Shown one piece after another: positions 22,410-34,756 of a DNA stretch of 64,000 nt (within the stretch, counting starts at the first letter, position 1; every line of letters starts with the position of its first letter). Under the pieces are notes generated by a model. It had not been told where the DNA came from and did no database searches. It saw only the letters and a program-made list of their open reading frames with translations. The translations under genes and the position numbers were made by a program. Source of the DNA: Symsagittifera roscoffensis (taxonomy: Eukaryota > Xenacoelomorpha > Acoela > Convolutidae); contig NC_087063.1 of the NCBI RefSeq assembly GCF_963678635.1, positions 74,607,617 through 74,671,616 on the forward strand. Direction: 5' to 3'.

Positions 22410-24122
22410 CTAGGATAAACACCTGGGACCCCTAGCTCTTGAATATTTAACCCTTCTTTTTTATATGTCGCTGTCTGAAAATATTATCCCTCAAATGTGG
22501 AAAAATTCGAAAATAATCCCTCTACCCAAACCCGAAAACGACTATAAATTATCCACTTCTTATAAGCCCATCTCTTTACTCTGCCTCGCTGTTGAAGTCT
22601 TAGAAAGGCTCTTTCACCCCTTTTTCTTAACAAAGTATCTCCCTACCACCCTACATCAACATGGTTTTGGTCCTTTCCACTCTACCACTACTGCGCTTTC
22701 CACACTAGAATTTTTTGTCACAGACAGTTTTAATCAAAATCGCCCACCCTCCCGCACCGTTCTCGCAACGCTTGACCTCTCGAAGGCTTTTGATATGGTG
22801 TGTCATTGTACTCTCGTGGAACTAATTCATGACACGCCGCTCCCGAGAGGTATTGCTCGTTGGCTGAGTAACTACTTGAATGGCCGACAAGCCACCACAC
22901 TTTTTGATTACCAAGAATCCCCTACAAAATAGTTCACTGTGGAGTTCCCCAGGGCTCTGTTCTTTCGCCTTCTCTTTTTAGTTTTTCTGTCCATGACGCT
23001 CCCACACCCCCGTAGAATGTCCGTCTCACATCTTACGCTGACGATTTCCATCCCTTTTCCCTAAGCCCTGATGTAGAGGCAGCATCTCGATCGTTGAACG
23101 ATTGCCTTCATCATCTTTTTATTTTTTTCACTTCCAGGAAGTTATTTTTTGCGTCCTCTAAAGGATCAGTTACCCTTTTTTCATCGTACAATAATGATTT
23201 TAACAAACACTCAGTGTACTTTTAAACAACGAGCCTCTCCCTCTTGACAAAAACCCAAAAACTGTAGGGGTTACTTTTGACCCAACCTTATGCTTTGCTG
23301 CACACTGTAAAAGATCCGCTGACAAGGCTCGCCGCAGGATAGGTATCCTGAAAGCGTTGGCAGGATCCTCTTGGGGACAGTCTAAATAAACACTCCTCTT
23401 AACCTACAAAGCCTTAATACGCCCCATTTTAGAGTATGCCGCCCCTGCCTGGTCAAATGCCGCCAGTAACACCTCCATTAATTACCTGCAGGTTACCCAA
23501 AATCAAGCCCTCAGAGTTAGAACCGGCTCAACACTCATGAGTTCAACTGCCCACCTGCACAGTGAGGTCGTGATCCTCAATGTTCCAAATCACCACACTC
23601 TTTTAACCCTTCAATTTTAGCTCGTCATACCGCTCCCCTTAACCAAATAATTTATACCACTCACACCTCCACGTCAAGTTCGGCAATCGGTTTCAGCCCT
23701 TCACTCAATCTTAATAACCCAGAAGAAGTTTCCACTTTCGTTTTTAACACCACAAGTCCCTTTTAAATCACAACCACACAAATCTAGTAACCAAGTTCAT
23801 CGCAGAAATCCGTCCCTCTAAAGTAATTTGTATACCGCCCCGTAAGGTCGACCCCACAGAAAAATCTCTCCCCAGAACTACCCGCAGTAAACTCCCACAA
23901 CTCCGGTCTGGTTACAGCCGGCTTTTAAACACATACCTCTCCCGACTAGGCAACCAAGTTTCCCCACTATGCCCGGACTGTCAACTTGCCACATTTTTAA
24001 CTAGTTGCCACATTTTTAACTGCCCCGAGAATCCCTCCCCGCTCACTACCGCCGGTGGAAGTTCCTTAGCCTGGAGACAGACGAGCCCAACCCGACCAAC
24101 GTGGGCTAATGAATGAAAAAAA
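22410..24122 (+). mobile_element. 5'-truncated LINE insertion with poly(A) and target-site duplication
   Basis: The direct repeats agtgatatgtcat (22397-22409) and agtgacatgtcat (24123-24135) flank it, and the 3' end is a short A-run after GGGCTAATGAATG. Inside is the reverse transcriptase of a jockey-like LINE: SENIIPQMWKNSKIIPLPKP, YKPISLLCLAVEVLERLF, QHGFGPFHSTTTAL, TLDLSKAFD, then GVPQGSVLSPSLFSF after an in-frame stop at 22930-22932, and the catalytic SYADDFHPF near 23031-23057. C-terminal pieces follow (LIRPILEYAAPAW near 23411). Several stops and frameshifts make it inactive. The insertion predates the U3/U4 duplication because both copies carry it. Confidence 0.85.
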
Positions 24123-26937
24123 AGTGACATGTCATATAAAATCCTTTCCAGCCTTGATTCGAGAGACGTTGAATCGAGAGAAGCCTGTTTGAAGTTTTGG
24201 AGTTTCAGTCTCATTTCGAGCGGGTAAAGCGAGAAACGTTCGTTACCTGAAAATTTAAGCCTAAAAAACTTGGATTTATTAAAGCGAAAAGTATTTAGCG
24301 CTTCCTGGCAAAAAAAATAGTCTTGAAATAACTATCAGAATTAATCGAAATAGGTGGCGGCATTTTTTTGGTGGACAAATCACAAGTATCTATATGCGTA
24401 TCGGAAAATATAATCGACTCTTTAGCCGAAAAACAGTCAAATTTGTTGCATGAATGCAAATAAGACTTCGTAGTCTCAGAAACTCATTCCAGGCCGTTAC
24501 GTTGTCGGGGGATTACAGAATATAACACTTCGGGTGAAGTGTTGTGCAAAGCGGTGCAGTGTGATAACCCATGACAAAGTCATGACAGTCAACACTTGTC
24601 ATAAGTTGTTGTTTTTGAATTAATTTTAGGAAATCTGAAAACAAATGAAACTAAAACAAGAACAAGAAGTGATCAACACTAAACTGACTGTTGATAAAGT
24701 GATACAAGCGACTTGAAATTGATTGAACCATAACAAAAGCAAGAAATGCCTGTTCGTTGTCCTGCCCAAGAAAAAAAAATGAATTAAATAAGGAATTTTC
24801 AAAAAAAAGTTTTTTTTTTTTTAGTAAGTGGTTACTGAATTAGTTAAAAATAACATGAATGAGAGTTAATAATAGCTAAATCAATAGTGTAATTGAACTG
24901 GGAGACCTTAATATGATACATTTGTTTGACTTCTTATGAGCTTTCTTTGAAGTAATCAAGATCCCTCGGTTAAAAACAACCTAAGCCATAATATTGTATT
25001 ATATCACCTTTTGAGCGTAGTGCATCTATGTATTTTGAGAACTATAATGCATAATACAGTCATTTCATTTTCAATCAATTGTACTACTACTAAGAATTTT
25101 TAAAAAAATACATTACACTGCCAGATGAAATGCTTTTCAAAAATTCAAATTTTACACTTCTTTTGCCAAAAGTTTGGCTGTAGATACAAATTATAAATAA
25201 TGTGCGAAGTATAACAAAAAGCGATCCAGCTATTCAAATTGAACCTACCACCTATTGTAATATATCACCGAATTTTGATTTATTTCAAAGTTCCGTTTTT
25301 AATTCATTTTAAAATTCCGTTTTTGTATCTTATTAAAAAGATGACAAACTCGACTATCGAACTGCAAAAGTGTTAAGTTCACGAAAAACATGAATGAATT
25401 CTAGTTTCCGAAAATGGACTTTAATTTTCTGAATTTTGAGCGGAATTAAAATAAAACATTTGATTCAGCTTACTCTAATTGGGATAACTTTAACGTACAG
25501 TGCCAATCATAAAATTCTTGAAATTCAAAGAGCTTTAATGTGATATAATTTTTGTTTGAAAGTCGAAAAATGTACAAAATGTTTTAAGTTTTTTCTGTGC
25601 AAAAATCAGAGAATTTTTGCAAAAGCTGGAAAGACCCTTGCTTCGCGCGATATGAGGGCTCTACAATGATTTCAAATTTCAGAAGTTCTAATCTAATTAT
25701 GGTTGAGATTTTGCTTTAAATAACTACTCGTGTGGCATCACCTTTATTCGTTACTTATGCGTTATGTAATAAGTCGCAAACAAAAGTGCTCATGTGGTAG
25801 GGCTTTTTAAAGATTGTTCAGGCTGAAATTTATCTTTTTCGCGGGTTTGCGGCAGTCTGGAAGTAGCAAATAAGCCCGGGACGGCAAAGATCCTGATTTC
25901 GAATCTGACTAAGACTTGTTTTTGCAAACGGGAAATAATCAGTTTCAAAAAAATTATCGGCTTATTTTTTGTCTGCTTATGTTTTGTCGGCTTAGTTGCC
26001 ACATCTTAGATTTTTTGCTTTATATAGTTTTCATTGTATTTGTTTTTTATGTTTTTCATTTATTACTGCAGTTTATAATTCTACTAGCCTTGACTTCGAA
26101 TGTTTTCCTTTTTTTTATTGTATTTTCGCTCAAAATTTTTTTCGGCTAAATGATTTCGGCTTTATTTTATTGGCATACTAAACACAGTTACAGTGGCTTC
26201 TCTTTTACTAGAAATTCTGCGGTAAAGTGATGAATTTGTTAATGAAGCGTCCTAGTTTCTGGCGGAGTCTAGTAATTAGCTTCGAAAATGTTTATCAGGC
26301 CAGTAAATTGAAATATTTCTAACTCTTGCATTATTTGGTTGATTTCAAAACTGTTAATTTGGCCAATTTTTTTCCGAACTCCTTAAATACGCAAAAAAAA
26401 AACAAATAGAAGAAAAAATACGCGCCTCGGTTTTTAAAAAAATTGAGACAAATGTTGCCTCTCCATTCAAAAAGGAAGAGCGTTGTGTTGTTGTGTGTAG
26501 GCTATTTGAATGGGAGTGAGGAGTTTGATGAGATGTCTCTGGAGGCGAGCAGGAGCAGTGTGATGTTTGAGGTGATAGAGAGGGAGAAGAGCATCGGAGA
26601 CGCGAGTGTGGAGTCCATGATGAACCACCTCAGGGCAGTGGACAAGCACTACAACAAACAACTGCTCAAAAAGGTAACTAGATGGGCTGGCAGAATTTGC
26701 TATGAAAAGTACGAATGTTTTAAAAATAAACTAACTGAAGACTAAGAGTTGCAGAATGTCAATTTAATTAACGAGACTTCCAGGATGTAAAATGTATGAA
26801 ACAGTTAGAGAAAACTAATGATTCTAATAACAGAAACAGCTGATATCAAAGGCAAGTCACCCTCGAAAACTAACTAGAATCCCGATTCAAAAACTTATGT
26901 AAGCTCACTGCAGAACAATCGACGCACGTGAACTGAA

Positions 26938-29410
26938 AGCTCTTAAATTAATCTGAGAATCGTTGGAATACCTGAACATCCTGACTCGGACCCAAATGAG
27001 CGGCGATCATTTGAAGACAACGAAGAAAGTATCGACGAAGTAATTCAAGTAGCTGCCCAAATGGATGCCAAAGTAACAGAAGCAGCGATATCTATTGCGC
27101 ATCATTGCCTACCAGAAAAAATCACCCTCGAAAAATGCTTGTGCTGCTTTCCAGGAGAGTGGGAAAGTCATCATGCTAAAGAACCAGAAAAAACGCATGC
27201 AATATACTACAAATAAAGATATTAAAATATTCGAAGACCTAACGGTACCGATTCAAAGTTCTGAATCTGATGAAGAATGATGCCAGTATAAAAGTATCGA
27301 CAGCACACATTGCTTACGAATGCTCTACGAAAGCTGGATTTCCTAAGAAAAAAACTCTTTCAATGACGTTAGGAGCTGGTTTTATAAACAGTAAATAAAT
27401 CCAATCAAGTGGTAATTGTGCCAAAAGTACAACTAAGCAGCATGCAAGATCTGTTAAAACACCATAAGGAAATAGAAGCGCTTATAATTTTTATTGATTC
27501 ACCACCAAAGTTAATAGCAATCAGCGAGACCTGGCTGAATGAATCAGATTACTCTAATTGCTTCAAAAATGAAGAGTTTGAATTATTTATCTCTCATAAT
27601 GCAGGTCTGGCATGAAAGGTGGAGGCGTTGAGATCCAATGAAAAAATGTGAAAGAAATTGATCATTCATTACCGGAATCGATCTTTATTCAAGTAAGGGT
27701 ACAAGCATCTACCTATTTTGTTGTATTGATCTATAAATTTTAGAAAAAAGAAATTATCTTTTATCGATGAATTTGATAATCTTCTGGAGCTAATGTCATC
27801 CTAAAATTTTCCAGTTTTTGTTTGCGGTGATGTCAAAATCAGTTAACTCAAAATCTGACAGCATCTAACTATTTACATGTAGAGACTTCTATTAGCTTCA
27901 TTAGAGTTCTTCGCGATTTACTGAAATTGCTAAAAACTGCATAAAACATTTTGTTACAAAAAGCATAGATCATCACGAGATCCATTTGTTGAAAAATCAA
28001 GGTTTTTCTGATCATATTCCTGTCGAGTTACGAGTTTTCAATCGTAATCCTAAACCTGATTTCCATATAAGCTACAGAGACTTTTCTTTAACCTTAAGTA
28101 AAAAGCAAATAACTCATGAGAATTCCTTATGGTTAATTACGATCTGAAATACAGATAATTGTTTTTAGTTAATTCAAAAACACGTTTGCAGAAGTTATTA
28201 ACAATTGCGCTCAATTGCAATAAAAGAATAAGATAGTAAACAAAATCAGACACAAATGGTTCTCAAATAATCTCCAAAATATGATCTCTATGAGAACTAG
28301 ACTTTTTTGAGCTTACGCTCAGCAGGCTGTACAGCGATTGAAACTTTAGACGCGTAAAAATTTTAAAACAACCAAATCAATGTTTTAGTTAATGAAGCTT
28401 GAAAGTTGTAATGGTGACTCTTGACAAATATACAATTTTTTAGATATTGTTAAAGGAAACTCATCAAATAGAAGTTTGATTGGTGAGGTTAATGACAAAC
28501 GCTTCGACAATTCTTTCTCAAATTGAGGTCTGTAATGAACTCGAAGAGTATTTTGCTTGCATTGGTTAAAAGCTAAGTTCATCTATACCTCAAAAATTGA
28601 GTGTTTTAAATATTGAGTCAAAATAGTTTTGTCCATTTAATGATGATGTGATGAAATCCATGATAAAGTCAAGAATTGAAAAATATGCCTTCTGCCGGGC
28701 TAGTTGAAATTAGCAACATAATAGTAAGCAGGCATGCGATCAAGTAGTTCCTCATCTAACCAATATAACACTCATCAATGAAGAACGGGATCTTGCCTAA
28801 GATTCCAGCCAGCTGAAGTTTTTTTCATTTTCGAAGTTTTTTCATTATTCTAAGAAGCATCAAAAGTAAATGTTGGAAATTATAGCCCTATTTCTTAACT
28901 GATTTGCAAGAGCAATGCTTTTAGGAATTGCTCGTTCAAGAAGAACAAATAATCGTATGGAGGTTCATAATTTTTTTTATTGAAACCATTTGGTATTCGA
29001 ACAAAGCAATACAATTGACGAAAATGCTGAACTCATTGAAAAAATTAGTGCATGCAATGGTTTTTTGTACCAACTGTTCTTGTTTTGAAAAAGGCTTCAA
29101 GAGTTTTAAGATCATGCTTCTCTAAAAAAAAAAAATTGGACTATTATGAACTACATGAATCTTGTCTTCAATGAATAAAAAGTTACTTATCAAACCGATT
29201 TCATTGCATTGAAATAAATGGCCTGCAGTCATTTGAGAGAAAGTCAATCGTTGTCCTCCACAAGGATCATTAATCGGTCCTTTTTTGTTTCTGAAACATA
29301 TTAGTGATTTACCACTGGTCTTTCAGCATGTCAGGAGTTTGGTTTTACGATACTCCTACCTAATTTTTACACATTTTTTGAATACGGTGTGTTTATATTT
29401 GTTTGTACTA
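26938..29410 (+). mobile_element. Eroded LINE in U4 (copy of 16830-19300)
   Basis: The same ORF1-EN-RT fragments as in U3, shifted by 10,108 bp, with the same stops. It is a passenger of the segmental duplication, not an independent insertion. Confidence 0.65.
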
Positions 29411-30566
29411 GCTATAATTCACTCCTAGCCACTCTAAAATAGAACAAGATAAATAGAAAAAAATTACTTTTTGAAAATCGAGACTCCGTAAATACTCCTA
29501 TTGAACATACCAACATTTAAACTGTTCACGAGCTGATTTTGAGCGTTTTTTTGAATTTATTTTTTCGATCCTTAGCAAGCACGCATACTAGTAAATTTCT
29601 GAATTATCTATTCGAATTTAATCATATTCGAAATACCAGAACATCAAAACGAACGTCTCCTAAAATACTTTTCGCTCGAACTTTATAAGGGTAAATTATA
29701 AGGGATCCCGTTTGTTTATTTTGTTGCTAGAATTCCAATAGATATCCAAAATCGAGTGCCAATAGATATCCAACATTAAAAGAAGTTCAGTTTTTCAAAG
29801 TGTTTTTTGATGGTAGTGATCTTCACTTTTCATTGTCTATCTGAGTTCATTTTTGGTTGGCACCATCACAAGTCACCTTTATCGAAATGAGCACACCTTG
29901 CAATTCATTCTCTCTTAGTTTTGGGATTCAGTTTGCTTTTGACAAACTGATTTCCTTCATGATTTTGTTCTCTGGTTACTGCCACCTGAGCTCACTTGGG
30001 TGTCCTGTGTCTAAAAGCCTCCATCTGTTTCCAACAGTGAGACTGAGTATGCAGGCACATAACGCAGTTTGTAGAAGCAGTTACCGCTAATCAAGCAAGT
30101 GCGGTAATTTTAAATATCGTGAAAAAATTAATTTATGATGCAATTATTCATATGAATATTCCAAGGGACTGTAAGTCTTTATGCGGCTAGCCCTTGCTGT
30201 CAGGGATATTTGCATGTCATGAATTTGTGTTTTTGATGAATTTGAAGTGTGATTTTGTTTCTTTTCTATTTGTGATTTTTATTCTATTTTTTTCTCATCC
30301 TAAATGTCTTTTGAATCTGTTTAGGCTACAGGACTGTCACCTGAATCAAATGGTCTGACAAAAATGCACGTGTTTTGTAAGACCGTTTTTTTAACTAGCA
30401 AGCATTAGGTACTAGTATGGATTTTTTCCATCCTAACTCGCAATTAATAAAATCGCTAATTTGTTGGTACTTTTGCTATAATCTCAATGTATAGCATTGA
30501 AATTCTCATACCATCTGCTCTTTGCTTTATTTGTAGCTAGTGTTTGTCAATTGTTTATAGGCCGTG

Positions 30567-30743
30567 ATTGAGAGGGAAGGTCGTGAGATTCCAAATTTTG
30601 AGGTCGTAGGTTCGAATGCGACACCAAGCAGAAGTTTTACTATTTCGAAGCGTATTTCTACTTTCTTATTTCGCTTTATAGAGCTTCTTTTTTTGTCGTT
30701 TTCTCGCTAGTGTTTGCGAAGAGCAGCCTCGCCTCTTTTTCAA
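30567..30743 (+). repeat. tRNA-headed SINE-like element, copy in U4
   Basis: Identical to 20459-20635: box-B-like GGTTCGAATGCG and a degenerate CCTCGCCTCTTTTT tail. Confidence 0.45.
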
Positions 30744-32517
30744 AATTGCCCACCCAATGAGTTAATTTCTTTCAAGATTGTCTGAAGAGTGATTGGGGAC
30801 AATTCATTTAAATGGTTGACCTAAAAGTCCGCATATGGTATTTAGGTATCCGAAGTATCCTTGAAAGACCTGTCCAGGGTCTGCCAGAAGTACTTCGCCA
30901 CCTTCTTTGACCAAAAGGCCTCCTGTTGTGCTATTTCTTGTCACCCCTCCAAAGTGGACGAAATCTGCGCTGCATTTGCCAAAATGCCGGAAGGCTGCTG
31001 TCGAGACTTGACTAAATTCAAATCCTTTGACCAAGTGTTTGATCAGTGATCAGATAACGTTGGAAGCTATTCAAAAGATCAGGTACGACCGGGTAATTCA
31101 TCATGTCTGAGGAAACGAATGACTAAGTTTTATGAGCCAATCAGAGTTGTTAAATTATAAATTAGTCAGTGTTGAAACGCTTTTGATTGGTTAAAAATTT
31201 TCGGATTTTTTTTTTCAAATTGTAAACGGCGTAACATTCGGACATGAGGGATTACCATCACCCATCACCAAAGCAATGCTTCATCCCAATTAGTTGAAAC
31301 CGTGACGACGATATCTGAAAGTAAGTTCGTCGAGATGACAATAGGCTCCTTAGTTTTCACCAATGCTGTAAATTTAACCAAGAATCTGCAGAAAAGAAAA
31401 TTGCAATAAGTTTGTATCGAGTTAATATTTTCCTTGATTGACTTTTTTACAGTGATATTCAAAAAATGTTAGTTATAAAATCTGTCACCCCATTTGTTGC
31501 AATTTTCTACGAAATTATTCAAAAATACTCAGAAGTTGTGCAGTTACTTGAGGAACAAAGTTTGTTTTCCTTTTTTTGAGAATGAAAACTATGAAAAAGT
31601 TTTATTGCTGTACATTATATTTGTGTTCAATATCAATCAATTTTAACTATGTATCTAATTAATTTTGTTGCGTTTGATATTTTTCAATTCACACGGGGAG
31701 AATTCAAATGATCGACACATAGTGCTGGGGGTTGCTCGTAAAAAAACCCGAAACAAAGAAATTACTACAGCTCAGCGCTGATTGGTCAAAATACGCTTTT
31801 TATTTTCATAGGATGTATTTATTCTGACCATTGAAAATGGGGAGGGAACTTTGTATTCGGGTGTGGTTTAATTTATTTTCCACGCAAAACAAGGTAACAC
31901 AAATAATCATCGGACTGGTCGAGTGATATATTATTTAAGAGCCCTTCCAGTCGTGACTCGAACGATATGAATGTTTTCAAAAAGTTGTCCCAAGTGTCGA
32001 GAAAAACGAAAAACTGGTGTGAAATTTGAGTCCAATTTCGAGCCAGTAAAACCATCGAGTGACCTTTGTTTTATGAGAAAATTAGCAATTGAGGTTAAAA
32101 AAATCTGATTTCACCAAAAGGAATGTTAGTTTTGGAAGCTTCATTTAGCACTTCTTTGGCTCAAAAAAGTTTTAAAATTATTAAAATTTGTACAAAAAAT
32201 TGAATTTTTTTCTCCTTTTTAGGTCCAATTTAAAAGTACCTCAAATTAATTTTTTATGCGCAAAATTTTTTTTCCTTTAATTTTTTTTTGAATACAATTG
32301 TAGTACTTCATGCCGAATTCATTAGTTTTATACGTTTTGTCTAGCTCTTTCATCACACGACGCGCAAAAAAAGACGCTAATTTGAAAAAAAAAATTCTGA
32401 GAATGTGGTAGGAACATTCGTTTGTACTTGCACAGCAACCGGCTATCGTTGTTTTTCTTTTTTGTTTTCCTCAAGTACCTCAAATTAATCAACGGAATGG
32501 TTCTAGTGATATGTCAT

Positions 32518-34230
32518 CTAGGATAAACACCTGGGACCCCTAGCTCTTGAATATTTAACCCTTCTTTTTTATATGTCGCTGTCTGAAAATATTATCCCTC
32601 AAATGTGGAAAAATTCGAAAATAATCCCTCTACCCAAACCCGAAAACGACTATAAATTATCCACTTCTTATAAGCCCATCTCTTTACTCTGCCTCGCTGT
32701 TGAAGTCTTAGAAAGGCTCTTTCACCCCTTTTTCTTAACAAAGTATCTCCCTACCACCCTACATCAACATGGTTTTGGTCCTTTCCACTCTACCACTACT
32801 GCGCTTTCCACACTAGAATTTTTTGTCACAGACAGTTTTAATCAAAATCGCCCACCCTCCCGCACCGTTCTCGCAACGCTTGACCTCTCGAAGGCTTTTG
32901 ATATGGTGTGTCATTGTACTCTCGTGGAACTAATTCATGACACGCCGCTCCCGAGAGGTATTGCTCGTTGGCTGAGTAACTACTTGAATGGCCGACAAGC
33001 CACCACACTTTTTGATTACCAAGAATCCCCTACAAAATAGTTCACTGTGGAGTTCCCCAGGGCTCTGTTCTTTCGCCTTCTCTTTTTAGTTTTTCTGTCC
33101 ATGACGCTCCCACACCCCCGTAGAATGTCCGTCTCACATCTTACGCTGACGATTTCCATCCCTTTTCCCTAAGCCCTGATGTAGAGGCAGCATCTCGATC
33201 GTTGAACGATTGCCTTCATCATCTTTTTATTTTTTTCACTTCCAGGAAGTTATTTTTTGCGTCCTCTAAAGGATCAGTTACCCTTTTTTCATCGTACAAT
33301 AATGATTTTAACAAACACTCAGTGTACTTTTAAACAACGAGCCTCTCCCTCTTGACAAAAACCCAAAAATTGTAGGGGTTACTTTTGACCCAACCTTATG
33401 CTTTGCTGCACACTGTAAAAGATCCGCTGACAAGGCTCGCCGCAGGATAGGTATCCTGAAAGCGTTGGCAGGATCCTCTTGGGGACAGTCTAAATAAACA
33501 CTCCTCTTAACCTACAAAGCCTTAATACGCCCCATTTTAGAGTATGCCGCCCCTGCCTGGTCAAATGCCGCCAGTAACACCTCCATTAATTACCTGCAGG
33601 TTACCCAAAATCAAGCCCTCAGAGTTAGAACCGGCTCAACACTCATGAGTTCAACTGCCCACCTGCACAGTGAGGTCGTGATCCTCAATGTTCCAAATCA
33701 CCACACTCTTTTAACCCTTCAATTTTAGCTCGTCATACCGCTCCCCTTAACCAAATAATTTATACCACTCACACCTCCACGTCAAGTTCGGCAATCGGTT
33801 TCAGCCCTTCACTCAATCTTAATAACCCAGAAGAAGTTTCCACTTTCGTTTTTAACACCACAAGTCCCTTTTAAATCACAACCACACAAATCTAGTAACC
33901 AAGTTCATCGCAGAAATCCGTCCCTCTAAAGTAATTTGTATACCGCCCCGTAAGGTCGACCCCACAGAAAAATCTCTCCCCAGAACTACCCGCAGTAAAC
34001 TCCCACAACTCCGGTCTGGTTACAGCCGGCTTTTAAACACATACCTCTCCCGACTAGGCAACCAAGTTTCCCCACTATGCCCGGACTGTCAACTTGCCAC
34101 ATTTTTAACTAGTTGCCACATTTTTAACTGCCCCGAGAATCCCTCCCCGCTCACTACCGCCGGTGGAAGTTCCTTAGCCTGGAGACAGACGAGCCCAACC
34201 CGACCAACGTGGGCTAATGAATGAAAAAAA
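32518..34230 (+). mobile_element. 5'-truncated LINE in U4 (copy of 22410-24122)
   Basis: The same RT remnant with the same flanking 13-bp direct repeats and A-run, carried along by the 10.1-kb duplication. The longest open part is 32573-33040, ending in the same in-frame stop. Confidence 0.85.
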
Positions 34231-34756
34231 AGTGACATGTCATATAAAATCCTTTCCAGCCTTGATTCGAGAGACGTTGAATCGAGAGAAGCCTGTTTGA
34301 AGTTTTGGAGTTTCAGTCTCATTTCGAGCGGGTAAAGCGAGAAACGTTCGTTACCTGAAAATTTAAGCCTAAAAAACTTGGATTTATTAAAGCGAAAAGT
34401 ATTTAGCGCTTCCTGGCAAAAAAAATAGTCTTGAAATAACTATCAGAATTAATCGAAATAGGTGGCGGCATTTTTTTGGTGGACAAATCACAAGTATCTA
34501 TATGCGTATCGGAAAATATAATCGACTCTTTAGCCGAAAAACAGTCAAATTTGTTGCATGAATGCAAATAAGACTTCGTAGTCTCAGAAACTCATTCCAG
34601 GCCGTTACGTTGTCGGGGGATTACAGAATATAACACTTCGGGTGAAGTGTTGTGCAAAGCGGTGCAGTGTGATAACCCATGACAAAGTCATGACAGTCAA
34701 CACTTGTCATAAGTTGTTGTTTTTGAATTAATTTTAGGAAATCTGAAAACAAATGA

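Larger units (their letters stand above)
14530..24649 (+). repeat. 10.1-kb segment U3, first copy (exons C2 and D1)
   Basis: It starts with X (ctaaaacaagaacaagaagt) and lacks exons A and B: the sequence jumps at about 14886 from the end of the 27-bp array to the spacer that follows exon B elsewhere. It contains exon C2, an eroded LINE, a tRNA-like repeat, exon D1 and a 5'-truncated LINE insertion. It ends at aaatctgaaaacaaatga (24648). U4 repeats it with offset 10,106-10,108. Confidence 0.9.
26501..31049 (+). pseudogene. Orphan protease exons C3 (26501-26673) and D2 (30846-31049)
   Basis: These are exact copies of C2 and D1, with intact acceptors, donor and stop codon. They lack exons A and B and everything 5', so on their own they are a 3' gene fragment. 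They could still serve as alternative 3' exons if transcription reads through from the main gene and D1 is skipped. No promoter-like context was recognised. Confidence 0.7.
24650..34756 (+). repeat. 10.1-kb segment U4, second copy (exons C3 and D2)
   Basis: A base-by-base repeat of U3. I noted only five differences by eye: near 24680 (a to t), 25313 (t to c), a two-base longer A-run near 26395, near 28169 (g to t) and near 33369 (c to t). The junction at 24648-24651 joins the end of U3 (aaacaaatga) directly to X (ctaaaacaagaac). The near identity points to a very recent duplication, gene-conversion homogenisation or an assembly artefact. Confidence 0.9.
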
